DNA from: JBJXHC01 sp046160825
GTDB lineage: Bacteria; Bacteroidota; Ignavibacteria; UBA10030; UBA6906
Length of the DNA stretch: 63,964 bases
Reading direction: 5' to 3'
Assembly (NCBI GenBank): GCA_046160825.1
Contig: JBJXHC010000001.1
Span: forward strand, 1 to 63,964
Part shown: positions 34,772-44,311 of the stretch, one piece after another
Numbering within the stretch: position 1 is the first letter of the stretch
Layout: each line of letters starts with the position of its first letter
Made by a program: the position numbers and the translations under genes
The notes under the pieces: model-generated
What the model saw: only the letters and a program-made list of their open reading frames with translations
What the model was told of the DNA's origin: nothing
Database searches by the model: none

Positions 34772-35717
34772 GCTTATCGGTTGAGTGAGAAGGCGGTGTT
34801 ACATCGGACATGCCTTCGGTGATGGAGAGGAAATATTCCTCGAGTGAGCGACGGGGAATGAGAGCGTGAACCTCGACTCCAGCAGTGACAAGCGCGTGAT
34901 TGAGTGCAGAGGATTTCTCAAACGGCATATTGACGTCAAGAAACCGGTCACGGCGAACCATGTCTCCCGCAAACGAGAGTGTTCGGATTATTTCCTCCGC
35001 CTTGTCGAGCGGGCGGGCGTCGACGCGGACAGCGTTCGTGCTCGCGTTCAACAGATCCGATACTTTCCCCTGCACCACCAACTCTCCATGATTGATAATC
35101 GCCATGCTGGTCGCTGTGTGCTCAATCTCAGCAAGAAGATGGGATGAAAGGAAAATGGTGATGCCTTGTTCAACCGAGAGCTTTCGGACAAGTTCGCGCA
35201 CTTCTTTGATCCCCTGTGGGTCAAGGCCCGTGGTCGGTTCATCCAGAATGACGATCTCCGGATTGCCGATCAGCGCCTGGGCTATTCCCAAACGCTGTTT
35301 CATTCCATGGGAGTAGGTCTTAACGCGGTCATGCCTTCGGTCTGCAAGCCCCACGATTTCCAACGCCCGCGCGATGGATGCGCGCTTGTCGCCCCCCATC
35401 AGTCCGGCAACGATTTCCATATTCCGTTGGGCGCTCAAGTAAAGATAAAAATCTGCGCGCTCCACTAATCCACCGACACGAGAGAGGACCGCCTGTCGGT
35501 TTGATTTGATATCCTTCCCAAAGAGCTCAACACGTCCCGTCGTCGGTGCGATCAACGAAAGAAGCATCCGGATCGTTGTGCTCTTGCCGGCACCATTCGG
35601 GCCAAGGAATCCGAAGACATCGCCCTTGTGTACGCGCAGGTTCACACCGCGCGCGGCCCAGCGTTTCTTGTAACGCTTGCCAAGATCTATGGTCTGAAGA
35701 ATGAGTTCGGCGGACAT
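34752..35717 (-). CDS. ABC transporter ATP-binding protein
   Basis: A 321-residue ATPase with Walker A GPNGAGKST, signature YSHGMKQRLGIAQ (SHG in place of SGG), Walker B IVILDEPTTGLDP and switch block SSHLLAEIEHT. It has the ~90-residue C-terminal extension of NatA/BcrA-like exporters and an ending with SLEEYFLSIT. It works with the ABC-2 permease that begins inside its 3' end. Confidence 0.93.
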   Translation of the reverse strand: MSAELILQTIDLGKRYKKRWAARGVNLRVHKGDVFGFLGPNGAGKSTTIRMLLSLIAPTTGRVELFGKDIKSNRQAVLSRVGGLVERADFYLYLSAQRNMEIVAGLMGGDKRASIARALEIVGLADRRHDRVKTYSHGMKQRLGIAQALIGNPEIVILDEPTTGLDPQGIKEVRELVRKLSVEQGITIFLSSHLLAEIEHTATSMAIINHGELVVQGKVSDLLNASTNAVRVDARPLDKAEEIIRTLSFAGDMVRRDRFLDVNMPFEKSSALNHALVTAGVEVHALIPRRSLEEYFLSITEGMSDVTPPSHSTDKHVARPL

Positions 35718-35803
35718 GAGTGGCTGTATATATCAGAAAATTCTTTGAGGTGCAAGCACCGATGATTTCTGGTACTCTTCCCTTCCTTTGTTCAAACGCG
35801 ACT

Positions 35804-35824
35804 CCCTCCCTTCGTAAGGGAGGG
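35804..35824. repeat. Intergenic palindromic hairpin
   Basis: Perfect 9-bp arms (35804-35812 and 35816-35824) with a 3-base loop, C-rich then G-rich. It lies between the divergent ABC ATPase and kinase genes. No T-tract. This kind of short GC palindrome is often dispersed in genomes, but no second copy is evident in the window. Confidence 0.6.
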
Positions 35825-35990
35825 GAACGGTTCATTCAGAGGAGGGAGAGTTCGTACCAATCCTACAAACAAACTGAGTCACCGTCTGTTTTCTTGCATC
35901 TCCAGCATGATTTACCTATCATAACACGGACTTTTTCCAACGATGTTGCACACCGCAAAGCGTTTGGGCGTCCCCGTATTCATCAACGGA

Positions 35991-37670
35991 ATGAAGAAAA
36001 AGAAACCCACAACCGGTAAACCCTCGCGCAGCGTCCCGAAGCGCACATCCCCCCTTCGTCCCGTTCTTCAGAAGGTTCGCAGCAACGTGCTTTTTAGCGG
36101 CGTCAACGCGCGCCGCATCACCGCGCTACTCCCCAAACTGAAACTCCAGCGCTACAAACCCGGGGAGATGATCTTCAATGAGTTCAGTCAGGGGAAGGAG
36201 CTCTTCCTCATCATCGAAGGCGTCGTTCGCATAAAGAAGTTCACCAAGTACGGCGTTGAATCTCTGCTGGCCGTGCTGCACGAAGGGGATTTTTTCGGAG
36301 AGCTTTCGATCATTGATGGATTGCCGCGCTCTGCGCGCGCCGAAGCCGTACATCCCTGCGCCATCGTCCGGTTCGATGCCGAACACTTTCGTCAGCTTAT
36401 CAAGAACGAAGATGCGTTCACGTTCAACGTTCTGCAGAATCTCGCACGCAGACTCCGGACAATGGATCAAACCTTCGTCCTTGAGCTTGAACGCAACGAG
36501 CTTTCCTCAAGAACCAAGCTGGATAAACTCCATCTGCTTGTGGATGCCAGCAAAACGGTCAACTCGTCACTCGATCTGGATGTATTGCTTGTTGCAATTC
36601 TTGATGCGGCAACCCGTAGCACCAGCGCCGACCGCGGTACACTTTATCTGATGGATGAAAAAACCGGTGAGCTTTGGTCCAAGACCGCGCAAGGTACCAG
36701 CGAAATCCGGTTGCCGCCAGGGAAGGGGCTGGCGGGCTACGTGGCAAAGACCGGCGAGACGGTGAACATCCCCGATGCGTATGCGGACCCGCGCTTCAAT
36801 CCTGAGATTGACAAGCGAAGCGGATACAAGACACACAATGTGCTTTGCATGCCCATGCGCGACCGTGACGGCAAGATCGTCGGTGTGTTCCAGTTGTTGA
36901 ACAAGACCGGCGGGACATTCACTCCGGAAGATGAGTCATTCATCGATGCATTCTCTGTCCACGCAGCGCTTGCTCTTGAGAATGCGCGCATTGCACGCGA
37001 TATGGTAAACAACGAGCGGATGTCCGCTGTCGGTCGCATGGCCAGCAGCATTATACATGACATTAAAAACCCGATGGGAACATTGCGGATGTATGCGCAG
37101 GTGATAAAAACCACGGGCAACGAGGAAGCCGCGCAGATTGCCGACGAAATGATCCGGCAGGTGGACAGGTTTGTTCACATGTCGCAGGACATCCTGGATT
37201 TTTCCCGTGGCGTCAGCGAGATGAAGCGGACCACCGTGGCCCTTGGCGATGTTCTGGATGACGTCCTCGGTTTCATCCGGCTTGATCTCACCAAGAAGAG
37301 CATTGCTCTCCAGCGTGAGATAGAATATCGCGGGCCGATAACGATAGACGTCGAGAAGATTGTGCGTGTGTTTTACAACCTCGCAAGCAACGCCGCAGAT
37401 GCAATGCCCCAGGGAGGAAGACTGACCGTGAGTACCGCCGAGAAGGGTGACTCCATCGTCATGACATTTGCAGATACCGGAATTGGAATGACCGACGAAG
37501 TCCGTGCGAAGGTGTTTGAGCCCTTCTTCTCACACGGCAAGAAACGCGGCACCGGACTCGGACTCTCGATCGTGAAGAAGATTATTGAAGACCATAACGG
37601 TCGGATAGAACTTGCGAGCGAGGCGGGCAAGGGAACTACGATTACGATTTCAATTCCAAAAGCTGGGTAG
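35991..37670 (+). CDS. Sensor histidine kinase with cyclic-nucleotide-binding and GAF domains
   Basis: A 559-residue cytoplasmic kinase (575 if started at 35943). A cyclic-nucleotide-binding beta-roll lies at ~40-155 (block GDFFGELSIIDGLPRSARAEA), a GAF domain at ~180-335 and the kinase core from ~345: H-box SSIIHDIKNPMGTLR, N-box FYNLASNAADAM, G1 FADTGIGM and G2 GTGLGLSIVKKI. There is no transmembrane segment. No response regulator gene is adjacent, so it is an orphan. The beta-roll keeps the GEL and RSARAE features of cAMP-type pockets. The exact start is uncertain. Confidence 0.9.
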   Translation: MKKKKPTTGKPSRSVPKRTSPLRPVLQKVRSNVLFSGVNARRITALLPKLKLQRYKPGEMIFNEFSQGKELFLIIEGVVRIKKFTKYGVESLLAVLHEGDFFGELSIIDGLPRSARAEAVHPCAIVRFDAEHFRQLIKNEDAFTFNVLQNLARRLRTMDQTFVLELERNELSSRTKLDKLHLLVDASKTVNSSLDLDVLLVAILDAATRSTSADRGTLYLMDEKTGELWSKTAQGTSEIRLPPGKGLAGYVAKTGETVNIPDAYADPRFNPEIDKRSGYKTHNVLCMPMRDRDGKIVGVFQLLNKTGGTFTPEDESFIDAFSVHAALALENARIARDMVNNERMSAVGRMASSIIHDIKNPMGTLRMYAQVIKTTGNEEAAQIADEMIRQVDRFVHMSQDILDFSRGVSEMKRTTVALGDVLDDVLGFIRLDLTKKSIALQREIEYRGPITIDVEKIVRVFYNLASNAADAMPQGGRLTVSTAEKGDSIVMTFADTGIGMTDEVRAKVFEPFFSHGKKRGTGLGLSIVKKIIEDHNGRIELASEAGKGTTITISIPKAG

Positions 37671-37810
37671 CATAGAATTTAACCGTTCTTTCCATACGAC
37701 AGTAGTCCAATTATTTGAACAATGACCACAATTCAAATGAGATGTTTTCGCCCTTTATTAAACGGCACAACTATTGCTTTCAATTGTGGTGCCCGCTAAA
37801 AGGAGTAATC

Positions 37811-38116
37811 ATGAAAACAATTGGACTTGTCTTCATTCTATCTATTTCGATGCTCGCCGCTGGTTGCTACACACAACTGGCAACAAACGATGAAGACGTC
37901 GAAGCCGTGCCAGTGGTAACCCATGCTCCACCATCTGTAGTAATTATTGTAGAGCCCGTCTTCTTTCCGGTTGTACCCGTGTATTGCCCAGTTCAACCCG
38001 CAGTTGTGGTTGTATCACCAAGTTCCGTAGTCCAATCAGCGGTCCGAGACATTGGGAATCATCGTGGGGCATCCGACAGAGAGCGTTCAAGAAATCCAAG
38101 TCGACCTGGAAGGTAG
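37811..38116 (+). CDS. Small lipoprotein, function unknown
   Basis: A 101-residue protein preceded by AGGAG six bases before the ATG. The signal peptide MKTIGLVFILSISMLAAGC ends in a perfect lipobox (LAAG-Cys19). The mature part is rich in Val and Pro (VVIIVEPVFFPVVPVYCPV) with a charged Arg-rich tail. No family recognised. It is followed by a terminator at 38151. Confidence 0.7.
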   Translation: MKTIGLVFILSISMLAAGCYTQLATNDEDVEAVPVVTHAPPSVVIIVEPVFFPVVPVYCPVQPAVVVVSPSSVVQSAVRDIGNHRGASDRERSRNPSRPGR

Positions 38117-38150
38117 CACGTCGCATATGAGTTCTACGCAGAAAATGAAT

Positions 38151-38184
38151 GCCCTGACCGTATGTTGGTCGGGGCTTTTGTTTG
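38151..38184 (+). terminator. Rho-independent terminator after the small lipoprotein gene
   Basis: Arms 38151-38159 and 38167-38175, nine pairs with one G-T wobble, 7-base loop, followed by TTTTGTTTG. Confidence 0.85.
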
Positions 38185-38307
38185 AATAAGCCTCAACCAA
38201 ACACCGCGGGCTTAAAGCCAAAGGCTCCCTTTTGCAACTCTACCTCTATTTTCTTAATTTGATGGGCGTTTTTGGGTGAAGCCCAAAGCGCAATCCAGCA
38301 AGAATCC

Positions 38308-38389
38308 GGGCTTATGGCGAAATTGGCAGACGCGCCAGACTTAGGATCTGGTGGGGAAACCCGTGGGGGTTCAAGTCCCTCTAAGCCCA
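38308..38389 (+). tRNA. tRNA-Leu (anticodon UAG)
   Basis: The acceptor stem GGGCTTA pairs with TAAGCCC, discriminator A at 38389. The anticodon stem CCAGA/TCTGG encloses the loop CTTAGGA with anticodon TAG. A class II variable arm (GGGGAAACCC) follows, then a T arm with loop TTCAAGT. The A box TGGCGAAATTGGCAGACGC is typical. CCA is not encoded. Confidence 0.95.
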
Positions 38390-38436
38390 CAAGATCTTCG
38401 GCACTTGGTATCAGCATAACAACATAGGAATGGCAC

Positions 38437-39717
38437 GTGGACGTAACGATTAACACGCTATCCGGCGTACAGCAGGAAGCGGAAATTGCAGTAACAGGAA
38501 CCGAGTTGCAGCCGGTGTTTGAACGCGCGTACGAGAAATACCGTCAGAAGGTCGAGCTGAAAGGCTTCCGCAAGGGCAAAGCCCCGATGGAGATGATCAA
38601 GCGGATGTACGGCGAGGCAATCGAACACGAATCGCTGGACGACGTGGTGGACGAGTTTTACAAAAAGGCGATGCAGGAGAAGAACATCCGCCCGGTCGGT
38701 CAGCCAAAAATGGTGGACATGGACTTCAAGCGGGGTGAGTTGTTCAAGTTCAAGATCGCCTACGAAGTACGACCGGAGATTGAACTCAAGAAATACAAAG
38801 GCGTCTCTGTTGAGAAACCCGTCCACAAGATCACGGAAGAAGAAATCAACGCGGAGATCGAGCACCTTCGTCGCACGAATAGCACCACTGAGGAAGTGAA
38901 AGCCGTAACAGACGAGGAGCACATCGTTACCGCGGATGTGCAGGAACTTGACGACGCCGGAACGCCACTCGTCGGCAAGAAAAGCGGCAATACGCGGTTC
39001 CTTCTCTCCGACACATCACTCGCACCGGAAATCAAAGCGGCGCTTTCCAATGCCGAGGTCGACGGCACATACCGTGTGAGTCTGGAAACCAGCCACGGCG
39101 ATCATTCCCATACAATGCATGCCGCTCTGACCGTCTCGAAGATCGAGAAAGTGATTCTTCCTCCTTTCGATGATGAACTCGTCAAGAAGATCACGAAAGA
39201 CAAGATCACCTCCGCTGAAGAGTTTCTGAAGAACGTCCGTGAGGACATTGCAAAATACTGGCAGGACCAGGCCGAGCGCAAGCTGCGTGACGCGATTGCC
39301 GAGGAGATTGTCCGCACGCATGAGTTCGATGTGCCGGAATCCATGGTCAACAGTTTCCTCGACGCGTTCGTGGAGGATGTGAAGAACCGTTCGCGGGAGC
39401 GCACGCTGCCGAAAGGATTCGACGAGAAAAAATTCCGTGAAGAGAGTCGCTCATATGCCATCTGGCAATCCCGGTGGATGTTGCTGAAAGAAACCATCGC
39501 CGAAAAGGAAGGCCTTACTGTTGAAGAGGCGGACATTGACCAACTTGCTGACGCAGAAGCGGGACGTGTGGGGATCGACAAAGAGCGCTTGTTGGAATAC
39601 TACAAAAGCTCGGGGGCAGTCGCGGAGCGCTTACTGTCGGATAAGGTTATGGCGCTTTTGAAATCACACGCAAAGATCAAGGAAGTGGATGAACCGGTAC
39701 AAGGGAATATAGCATAG
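38437..39717 (+). CDS. tig: Trigger factor
   Basis: A 426-residue ribosome-associated chaperone. The N-terminal ribosome-binding domain has the signature GFRKGKAPMEMIK; the middle is the PPIase-like domain and the remainder the long helical arm rich in charged residues. The start is GTG at 38437 with AGGAA six bases upstream; the ATG at 38430 is out of frame. Length matches the family (~430). It heads tig-clpP-clpX, the classic arrangement linking nascent-chain folding with proteolysis. Confidence 0.95.
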   Translation: MDVTINTLSGVQQEAEIAVTGTELQPVFERAYEKYRQKVELKGFRKGKAPMEMIKRMYGEAIEHESLDDVVDEFYKKAMQEKNIRPVGQPKMVDMDFKRGELFKFKIAYEVRPEIELKKYKGVSVEKPVHKITEEEINAEIEHLRRTNSTTEEVKAVTDEEHIVTADVQELDDAGTPLVGKKSGNTRFLLSDTSLAPEIKAALSNAEVDGTYRVSLETSHGDHSHTMHAALTVSKIEKVILPPFDDELVKKITKDKITSAEEFLKNVREDIAKYWQDQAERKLRDAIAEEIVRTHEFDVPESMVNSFLDAFVEDVKNRSRERTLPKGFDEKKFREESRSYAIWQSRWMLLKETIAEKEGLTVEEADIDQLADAEAGRVGIDKERLLEYYKSSGAVAERLLSDKVMALLKSHAKIKEVDEPVQGNIA

Positions 39718-39760
39718 GTTTTCCTCGCAGGTACAAGTAACGCATTCAAGAATAAAAAGG

Positions 39761-40384
39761 ATGACAATGAATATACAGGATCAGTTGGTGCCGATGGTTG
39801 TGGAGCAGACCGGACGCGGGGAACGGGCATACGATATTTTCTCACGATTGCTCAAAGAGCGTATCGTGTTCATCGGCACGCCCATTGACGATGGCGTTGC
39901 GACTCTCACGATTGCGCAATTGATCTTCCTGCAATCCGAAGACCCGGACAAGGATATTAACCTCTATATCAACTCACCAGGGGGAAGTGTGTCCGCCGGC
40001 CTTGCGATTTATGATACCATGCAGTATATTCGGCCAGACGTTGCAACGACCTGTATCGGTCTTGCGGCCAGCATGGGTGCCGTATTGTTGGCGGGTGGTG
40101 CAAAAGGAAAACGCGCCGGACTCCCGAACTCGCGCATCATGATTCATCAGCCGTGGGGTGGCGTGCAGGGCACAGCATCCGATATCAGCATCCAGGCGGA
40201 AGAAATTCTTCGGACGAAGAAGCGTCTCAATGAAATTCTGGCATTCCATTGTGGCAAGCCGGTCGAACAACTCGAGAAGGACACGGACCGCGACCGCTAC
40301 ATGTCGTCGGAAGAAGCAAGGGTCTACGGATTGATCGATAACTTGTACGTTAAAAACCAGGCGGAAGCAAAGAAACCAGCATGA
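39761..40384 (+). CDS. clpP: ATP-dependent Clp protease proteolytic subunit
   Basis: A 207-residue ClpP. The catalytic Ser lies in GLAASMGAVLL, the His in RIMIHQPWGG and the Asp in EKDTDRDRYMS, and INSPGGSV forms the oxyanion region. Length is typical. Its stop overlaps the clpX start by four bases (ATGA), giving coupled production of protease and unfoldase. Confidence 0.97.
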   Translation: MTMNIQDQLVPMVVEQTGRGERAYDIFSRLLKERIVFIGTPIDDGVATLTIAQLIFLQSEDPDKDINLYINSPGGSVSAGLAIYDTMQYIRPDVATTCIGLAASMGAVLLAGGAKGKRAGLPNSRIMIHQPWGGVQGTASDISIQAEEILRTKKRLNEILAFHCGKPVEQLEKDTDRDRYMSSEEARVYGLIDNLYVKNQAEAKKPA

Positions 40385-41637
40385 CACAAAAGCAGCGTGG
40401 CGGGGAAAAAATCCATTGCTCGTTCTGCGGACGGAGTCCGGAGGAAGTACAGAGCATTATTGCCGGACCGGATGTCTATATCTGCGACATCTGTGTTTCC
40501 AGTTCTGTCGATATTATCCGCAACAACCTCGCTGCGTTTACTGCGCGCAAGGGTTCGCGCGCCGGCCTCACCCCCATTCAAATTAAAAAATCGCTCGATG
40601 AATATGTGATCGGACAGGAACAGGCAAAGAAAAGTCTCGCCGTCGCCGTGTACAATCACTACAAGCGTATCGAAGCCAAAGATCGTCTGTATGATATCGA
40701 TGATGTGGAGATTGAGAAGACCAATATTCTCCTGATCGGACCCACCGGTACCGGCAAGACCCTTCTTGCCCAAACTCTCGCCCGCATCCTTGATCTTCCT
40801 TTTGCCATTGCCGATGCCACGACGTTGACGGAAGCGGGCTACGTCGGTGATGATGTTGAAACGATTCTTGTTCACCTCTTGCAGAACTCCGAGTACAACA
40901 TCGAGCGGGCAGAGCGTGGCATTGTGTATATCGACGAGATCGACAAGGTTGCCCGCAAGAGCGACAGCGCATCCATTACACGCGACGTTTCCGGCGAGGG
41001 CGTGCAACAAGCGCTTTTGAAGATTCTGGAGGGAACCATTGCCGGTGTTCCACCGAAAGGCGGACGCAAGCATCCCGAGCAGAGCCTCATCAACATCAAC
41101 ACAAAGAATATTCTCTTCATTTGCGGTGGGGCGTTCGAGGGTCTCGATAAAATTATCGCGCACCGCGTGAACAAGAACCCGATGGGCTTTGGCGCCGAAA
41201 TCAAGGGGAAGAAGGATGAGCACACCGACGATATCCTTCAGTTGGTACAGCCGGAAGATCTGGTCCGGTTCGGTATGATACCCGAATTTGTCGGCCGCCT
41301 CCCCCTCACTGCGGCATTGCACTCGCTCAACGAGGAAGCGCTTCTCAATATTCTCACCGAACCGAAGAATGCCATCGTTAAACAGTACAAGAAGCTGTTC
41401 CGGATGGAAGGGGTGGAACTGACTTTTGAAGAGGCGGCGTTGCGTGCGATTGTTCAAAAGGCGATGGAACGCGGCACCGGGGCACGGGCACTCCGCTCAA
41501 TCATTGAAGAAGTGATGCTCGAAATCATGTATGCGCTGCCCGACCGCGAGAATGTCTCCAGTTGCGTCATCAACAAAGACGTTATCACCCGCAAGAAAGA
41601 ACCCATCCTTACGTACGAAGAGCGCAAGTCGGCGTAG
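40381..41637 (+). CDS. clpX: ATP-dependent Clp protease ATP-binding subunit
   Basis: A 418-residue AAA+ unfoldase. The N-terminal zinc-binding domain has CSFCGRS and YICDIC. Walker A is GPTGTGKT, Walker B IVYIDEIDK, and the ClpP-docking IGF-type loop is MGFGAE. The arginine-finger/sensor region ERGTGARALRSI is present. It unfolds tagged proteins and feeds them to ClpP. It is the last gene of the tig-clpP-clpX run. Confidence 0.97.
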   Translation: MTQKQRGGEKIHCSFCGRSPEEVQSIIAGPDVYICDICVSSSVDIIRNNLAAFTARKGSRAGLTPIQIKKSLDEYVIGQEQAKKSLAVAVYNHYKRIEAKDRLYDIDDVEIEKTNILLIGPTGTGKTLLAQTLARILDLPFAIADATTLTEAGYVGDDVETILVHLLQNSEYNIERAERGIVYIDEIDKVARKSDSASITRDVSGEGVQQALLKILEGTIAGVPPKGGRKHPEQSLININTKNILFICGGAFEGLDKIIAHRVNKNPMGFGAEIKGKKDEHTDDILQLVQPEDLVRFGMIPEFVGRLPLTAALHSLNEEALLNILTEPKNAIVKQYKKLFRMEGVELTFEEAALRAIVQKAMERGTGARALRSIIEEVMLEIMYALPDRENVSSCVINKDVITRKKEPILTYEERKSA

Positions 41638-41668
41638 CAGCCGGTAGCTCTCTTGCAGATTCTTCGGC

Positions 41669-41716
41669 CCGCTAAACGGTAGCGGATTCTTTCGACCCGC
41701 CAAACAGCGGCGGGTC
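41669..41716. repeat. Two tandem palindromic hairpins between clpX and lptD
   Basis: Hairpin 1: CCGCTA (41669-41674) and TAGCGG (41680-41685). Hairpin 2: GACCCGCC (41694-41701) and GGCGGGTC (41709-41716). Each is preceded by a similar GATTCTT(T)CG segment, so they look like two diverged copies of one unit. They may end transcription of the convergent genes, although no T-tract follows. Confidence 0.7.
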
Positions 41717-41743
41717 TCAGAATAATGCATCGGTAATTCCTGT

Positions 41744-44311
41744 TTAGAATATATCCCGCGCGCTCCGCTGCTTTGTCACCTTCACATCCCGCAGTTGCGG
41801 AGCCTTCAAGCGAATCTCCAACCGGAAGTTACGGTACTGTCCCGTCGGCACCCAGTTGAAATCCATCTCCCAGCAATGGAGATCGCGATACACCGTGATC
41901 TGGGGCGCGGCGAATTCCTTGTTCAGCACATCATAACTCGTACTGGCGCTGATCTTCCAATATTCCGTGAGGTTGAAGCCGAGTGCAACCGAGATGTTGG
42001 AACTGCGTGTCACCACGCGCGGGTCCACCTGACTCTGACTGAAATTCCATGAGAGCTGGAGGTTCCAGGGAATGCTGAAATCCGCGGGCCGCTCATCATA
42101 CACACCAACGAACCCGCGCTTCTCCGCCTGACGCAATGAATCCTCCATCGACTGAATCGGTCCGGCGTCCGTTTCTTTTTTCTCGCCACTCAGCGACGTG
42201 GAGATACTGATGTTGAAGCTCGTCAACTGTGCGAGCCGGCCATCTTCGTTGATAAGAAACTTGTTCACGCGCCTGCCGACCGTCGGCTTCAGCGGATCAG
42301 GCTCAAACTTGTACAGATTGAACCGGCTGCTGCCACCGATATTCAGAATCTGCCCGATACTTGTACGGTAACCGAGACCAATCTCGTCGAACTTCAAGCT
42401 GTCCCGCGCAAAATTATAGCCGGTGGCAATGTCAAAGTTGAGAAGTTGGAACTTGTTATCCTGACCGGATGTGTCGTTCGACTCCGTTTTCATTTCCAGT
42501 ACGTTGCCCAGCCGGAACGAGATCGCCTGTCGTTCTTCCGAAGGCGCGCCGCCGAATGGTTCACTCCCGTAGATGCTGTATTTCACCGGCCTGCCGAACT
42601 CGTCGAAGTATGTGCCGTAGTAACCATAACCCGGTTTGCTGAAGTCGGGCTGGTACGTGTATGAAATACCCGGCGTCACCTGGTGCCGGATGCCCTTGAT
42701 GCCCAGAATGCCGGGCTGAAAAATGCCGTAGATCTTTGTGCTGGCCGAAACTCCCATATCAAAGAAACGCACGGCTTTAATTGCGCGGACGTCGGTTTCG
42801 GAAATGGTGCTATCAATGGGATTCAGGTCGCGCCGGATGCTCTTATCGTACCACTTCTCCGTGTAATTGAAGAACGGCGTCACGGTGAAGTAGCCGATCT
42901 TCGGCGAAGCGTTGATGGCGATGGCGTGGTTGACGCCGCGGCGTTCGTTCAGATGTAACGTGCTGTCCAGTCCGAGGACTTTGTTGCGTGTATTGACAAA
43001 CTGCCCGTTGTACGTGTAACCAATCAGCTCGAACCATTTCAACGAGCTGAGGTCAGTGGACGAACTCTTTCCGAATCTGAACGGAAAGCTCTGTCCCCGA
43101 TTAAAGCTCAGGCTTGGCAGTGTCTCGCGCAGTTCTCCCGTGCGGAGGTTTTGGTCGCGGCGGATATTCACGGTCATGCTGTTGGGCGTTCCCTCCCACG
43201 ATTTGCTGAGGGTTGCGTTGGAGACGATGTTCTGTTGCAGCAAGTCGTTGAGGTTGTTACTCGTTTGTTGATAATAGCTGCCGCTGGTAAACGTGAAGTC
43301 CACCACCAAACGCGTTGTGGGGTCGAACTCTTGGTTATGACTCATCCGCAGGTTGAAGAGTTTGTCCTTCCGAAAATCCGGATCGCCGCGCTCGCCGGTG
43401 ATTGTGGTCGCGTATGAACCACTGATACCCCCCGTGAAATTATACCTGAGCGCATACCGCACATCCGAATACAGCACCCACGTCCCTTTTGTATATCCGT
43501 CCGCCCGGAAACTCATGTCGGTGTAGTCACTCATCGCCCAGTAATATCCGAGGTGCAGCAGGTACCTGCCGCGGCCGCTCTCGCCATACGCCGGCGCGAT
43601 CAATCCCGACCGCCTTCCCCGCTCATTCGGAAAAATGCCGAACGGCAGAGCAAACACCGGTACATCGGAAATGTACAGATACACCGGGCGTGCAACGATG
43701 TTTTCTTTCACCACGATTTTCATTTCCGGACTGCCGAAGTAGTAGTGCGGATGCTCGAGTTCGCACGTCGTGTATCTTCCATGGCCGACGAACATGACGT
43801 CGGTATCCACTTTCTTGATCGTCTCCCCGTAATAAAATCCCTGCTCCATCTCAGTTTCGCCGAGAGTAATCTTCCCTCTCTTCGTATTGAAGTTGTATGT
43901 GATCTTCGAACCTTTGTACGTCTCCCCTCCGTCAATCAGGTCGGGTGAGCCGGTGAGCTTCTTTCCTGTGGTGTCTGCGGTGTCCGGTATACCATGTGCG
44001 TTGAGCACAGACGTGTTCCAGTTGATGTCAATCCGTTCAGCTTTCAGACCAAAGGCCTTGTGCTTGATGCTTGCCTTCCCATACAGAAACATCGTTTTGT
44101 TGGAAAGAGAATAGATGATCGAATCGGATGCGGAGTAGGTGACGACGGAATCAATCCCTGATGATGTTGTGGTGGTGTCAGTCGAAGTCGTATCTGTGGC
44201 TACAGAAAGCGAATCCGGAACGACGGAGACGGTATCAGGAAAGTCGGACACCTGTGCAAACGCAGAAGCCGTGAGAAGACATGATAAAATGATAAGGATA
44301 CGGCGCAGCAT
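41744..44311 (-). CDS. LPS-assembly protein LptD-like outer-membrane protein
   Basis: An 855-residue protein with signal peptide (MLRRILIILSCLLTASAFAQ), a Ser/Thr-rich linker, an OstA-like jellyroll at ~55-210 (SNKTMFLYGKASIKHK) and a large C-terminal barrel (~240-855) with block RGRRSGLIAPAYGESGRGRY. It matches the Bacteroidota form of LptD, which inserts lipopolysaccharide into the outer leaflet. Its ATG immediately follows the rarA stop. The presence of LptD implies an LPS-bearing diderm. Confidence 0.88.
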   Translation of the reverse strand: MLRRILIILSCLLTASAFAQVSDFPDTVSVVPDSLSVATDTTSTDTTTTSSGIDSVVTYSASDSIIYSLSNKTMFLYGKASIKHKAFGLKAERIDINWNTSVLNAHGIPDTADTTGKKLTGSPDLIDGGETYKGSKITYNFNTKRGKITLGETEMEQGFYYGETIKKVDTDVMFVGHGRYTTCELEHPHYYFGSPEMKIVVKENIVARPVYLYISDVPVFALPFGIFPNERGRRSGLIAPAYGESGRGRYLLHLGYYWAMSDYTDMSFRADGYTKGTWVLYSDVRYALRYNFTGGISGSYATTITGERGDPDFRKDKLFNLRMSHNQEFDPTTRLVVDFTFTSGSYYQQTSNNLNDLLQQNIVSNATLSKSWEGTPNSMTVNIRRDQNLRTGELRETLPSLSFNRGQSFPFRFGKSSSTDLSSLKWFELIGYTYNGQFVNTRNKVLGLDSTLHLNERRGVNHAIAINASPKIGYFTVTPFFNYTEKWYDKSIRRDLNPIDSTISETDVRAIKAVRFFDMGVSASTKIYGIFQPGILGIKGIRHQVTPGISYTYQPDFSKPGYGYYGTYFDEFGRPVKYSIYGSEPFGGAPSEERQAISFRLGNVLEMKTESNDTSGQDNKFQLLNFDIATGYNFARDSLKFDEIGLGYRTSIGQILNIGGSSRFNLYKFEPDPLKPTVGRRVNKFLINEDGRLAQLTSFNISISTSLSGEKKETDAGPIQSMEDSLRQAEKRGFVGVYDERPADFSIPWNLQLSWNFSQSQVDPRVVTRSSNISVALGFNLTEYWKISASTSYDVLNKEFAAPQITVYRDLHCWEMDFNWVPTGQYRNFRLEIRLKAPQLRDVKVTKQRSARDIF

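Noticed and set aside
37715..37810. Upstream extension of the small lipoprotein
   Set aside because: The AGGAG and lipoprotein signal place the start at 37811; the extension would destroy the signal peptide.
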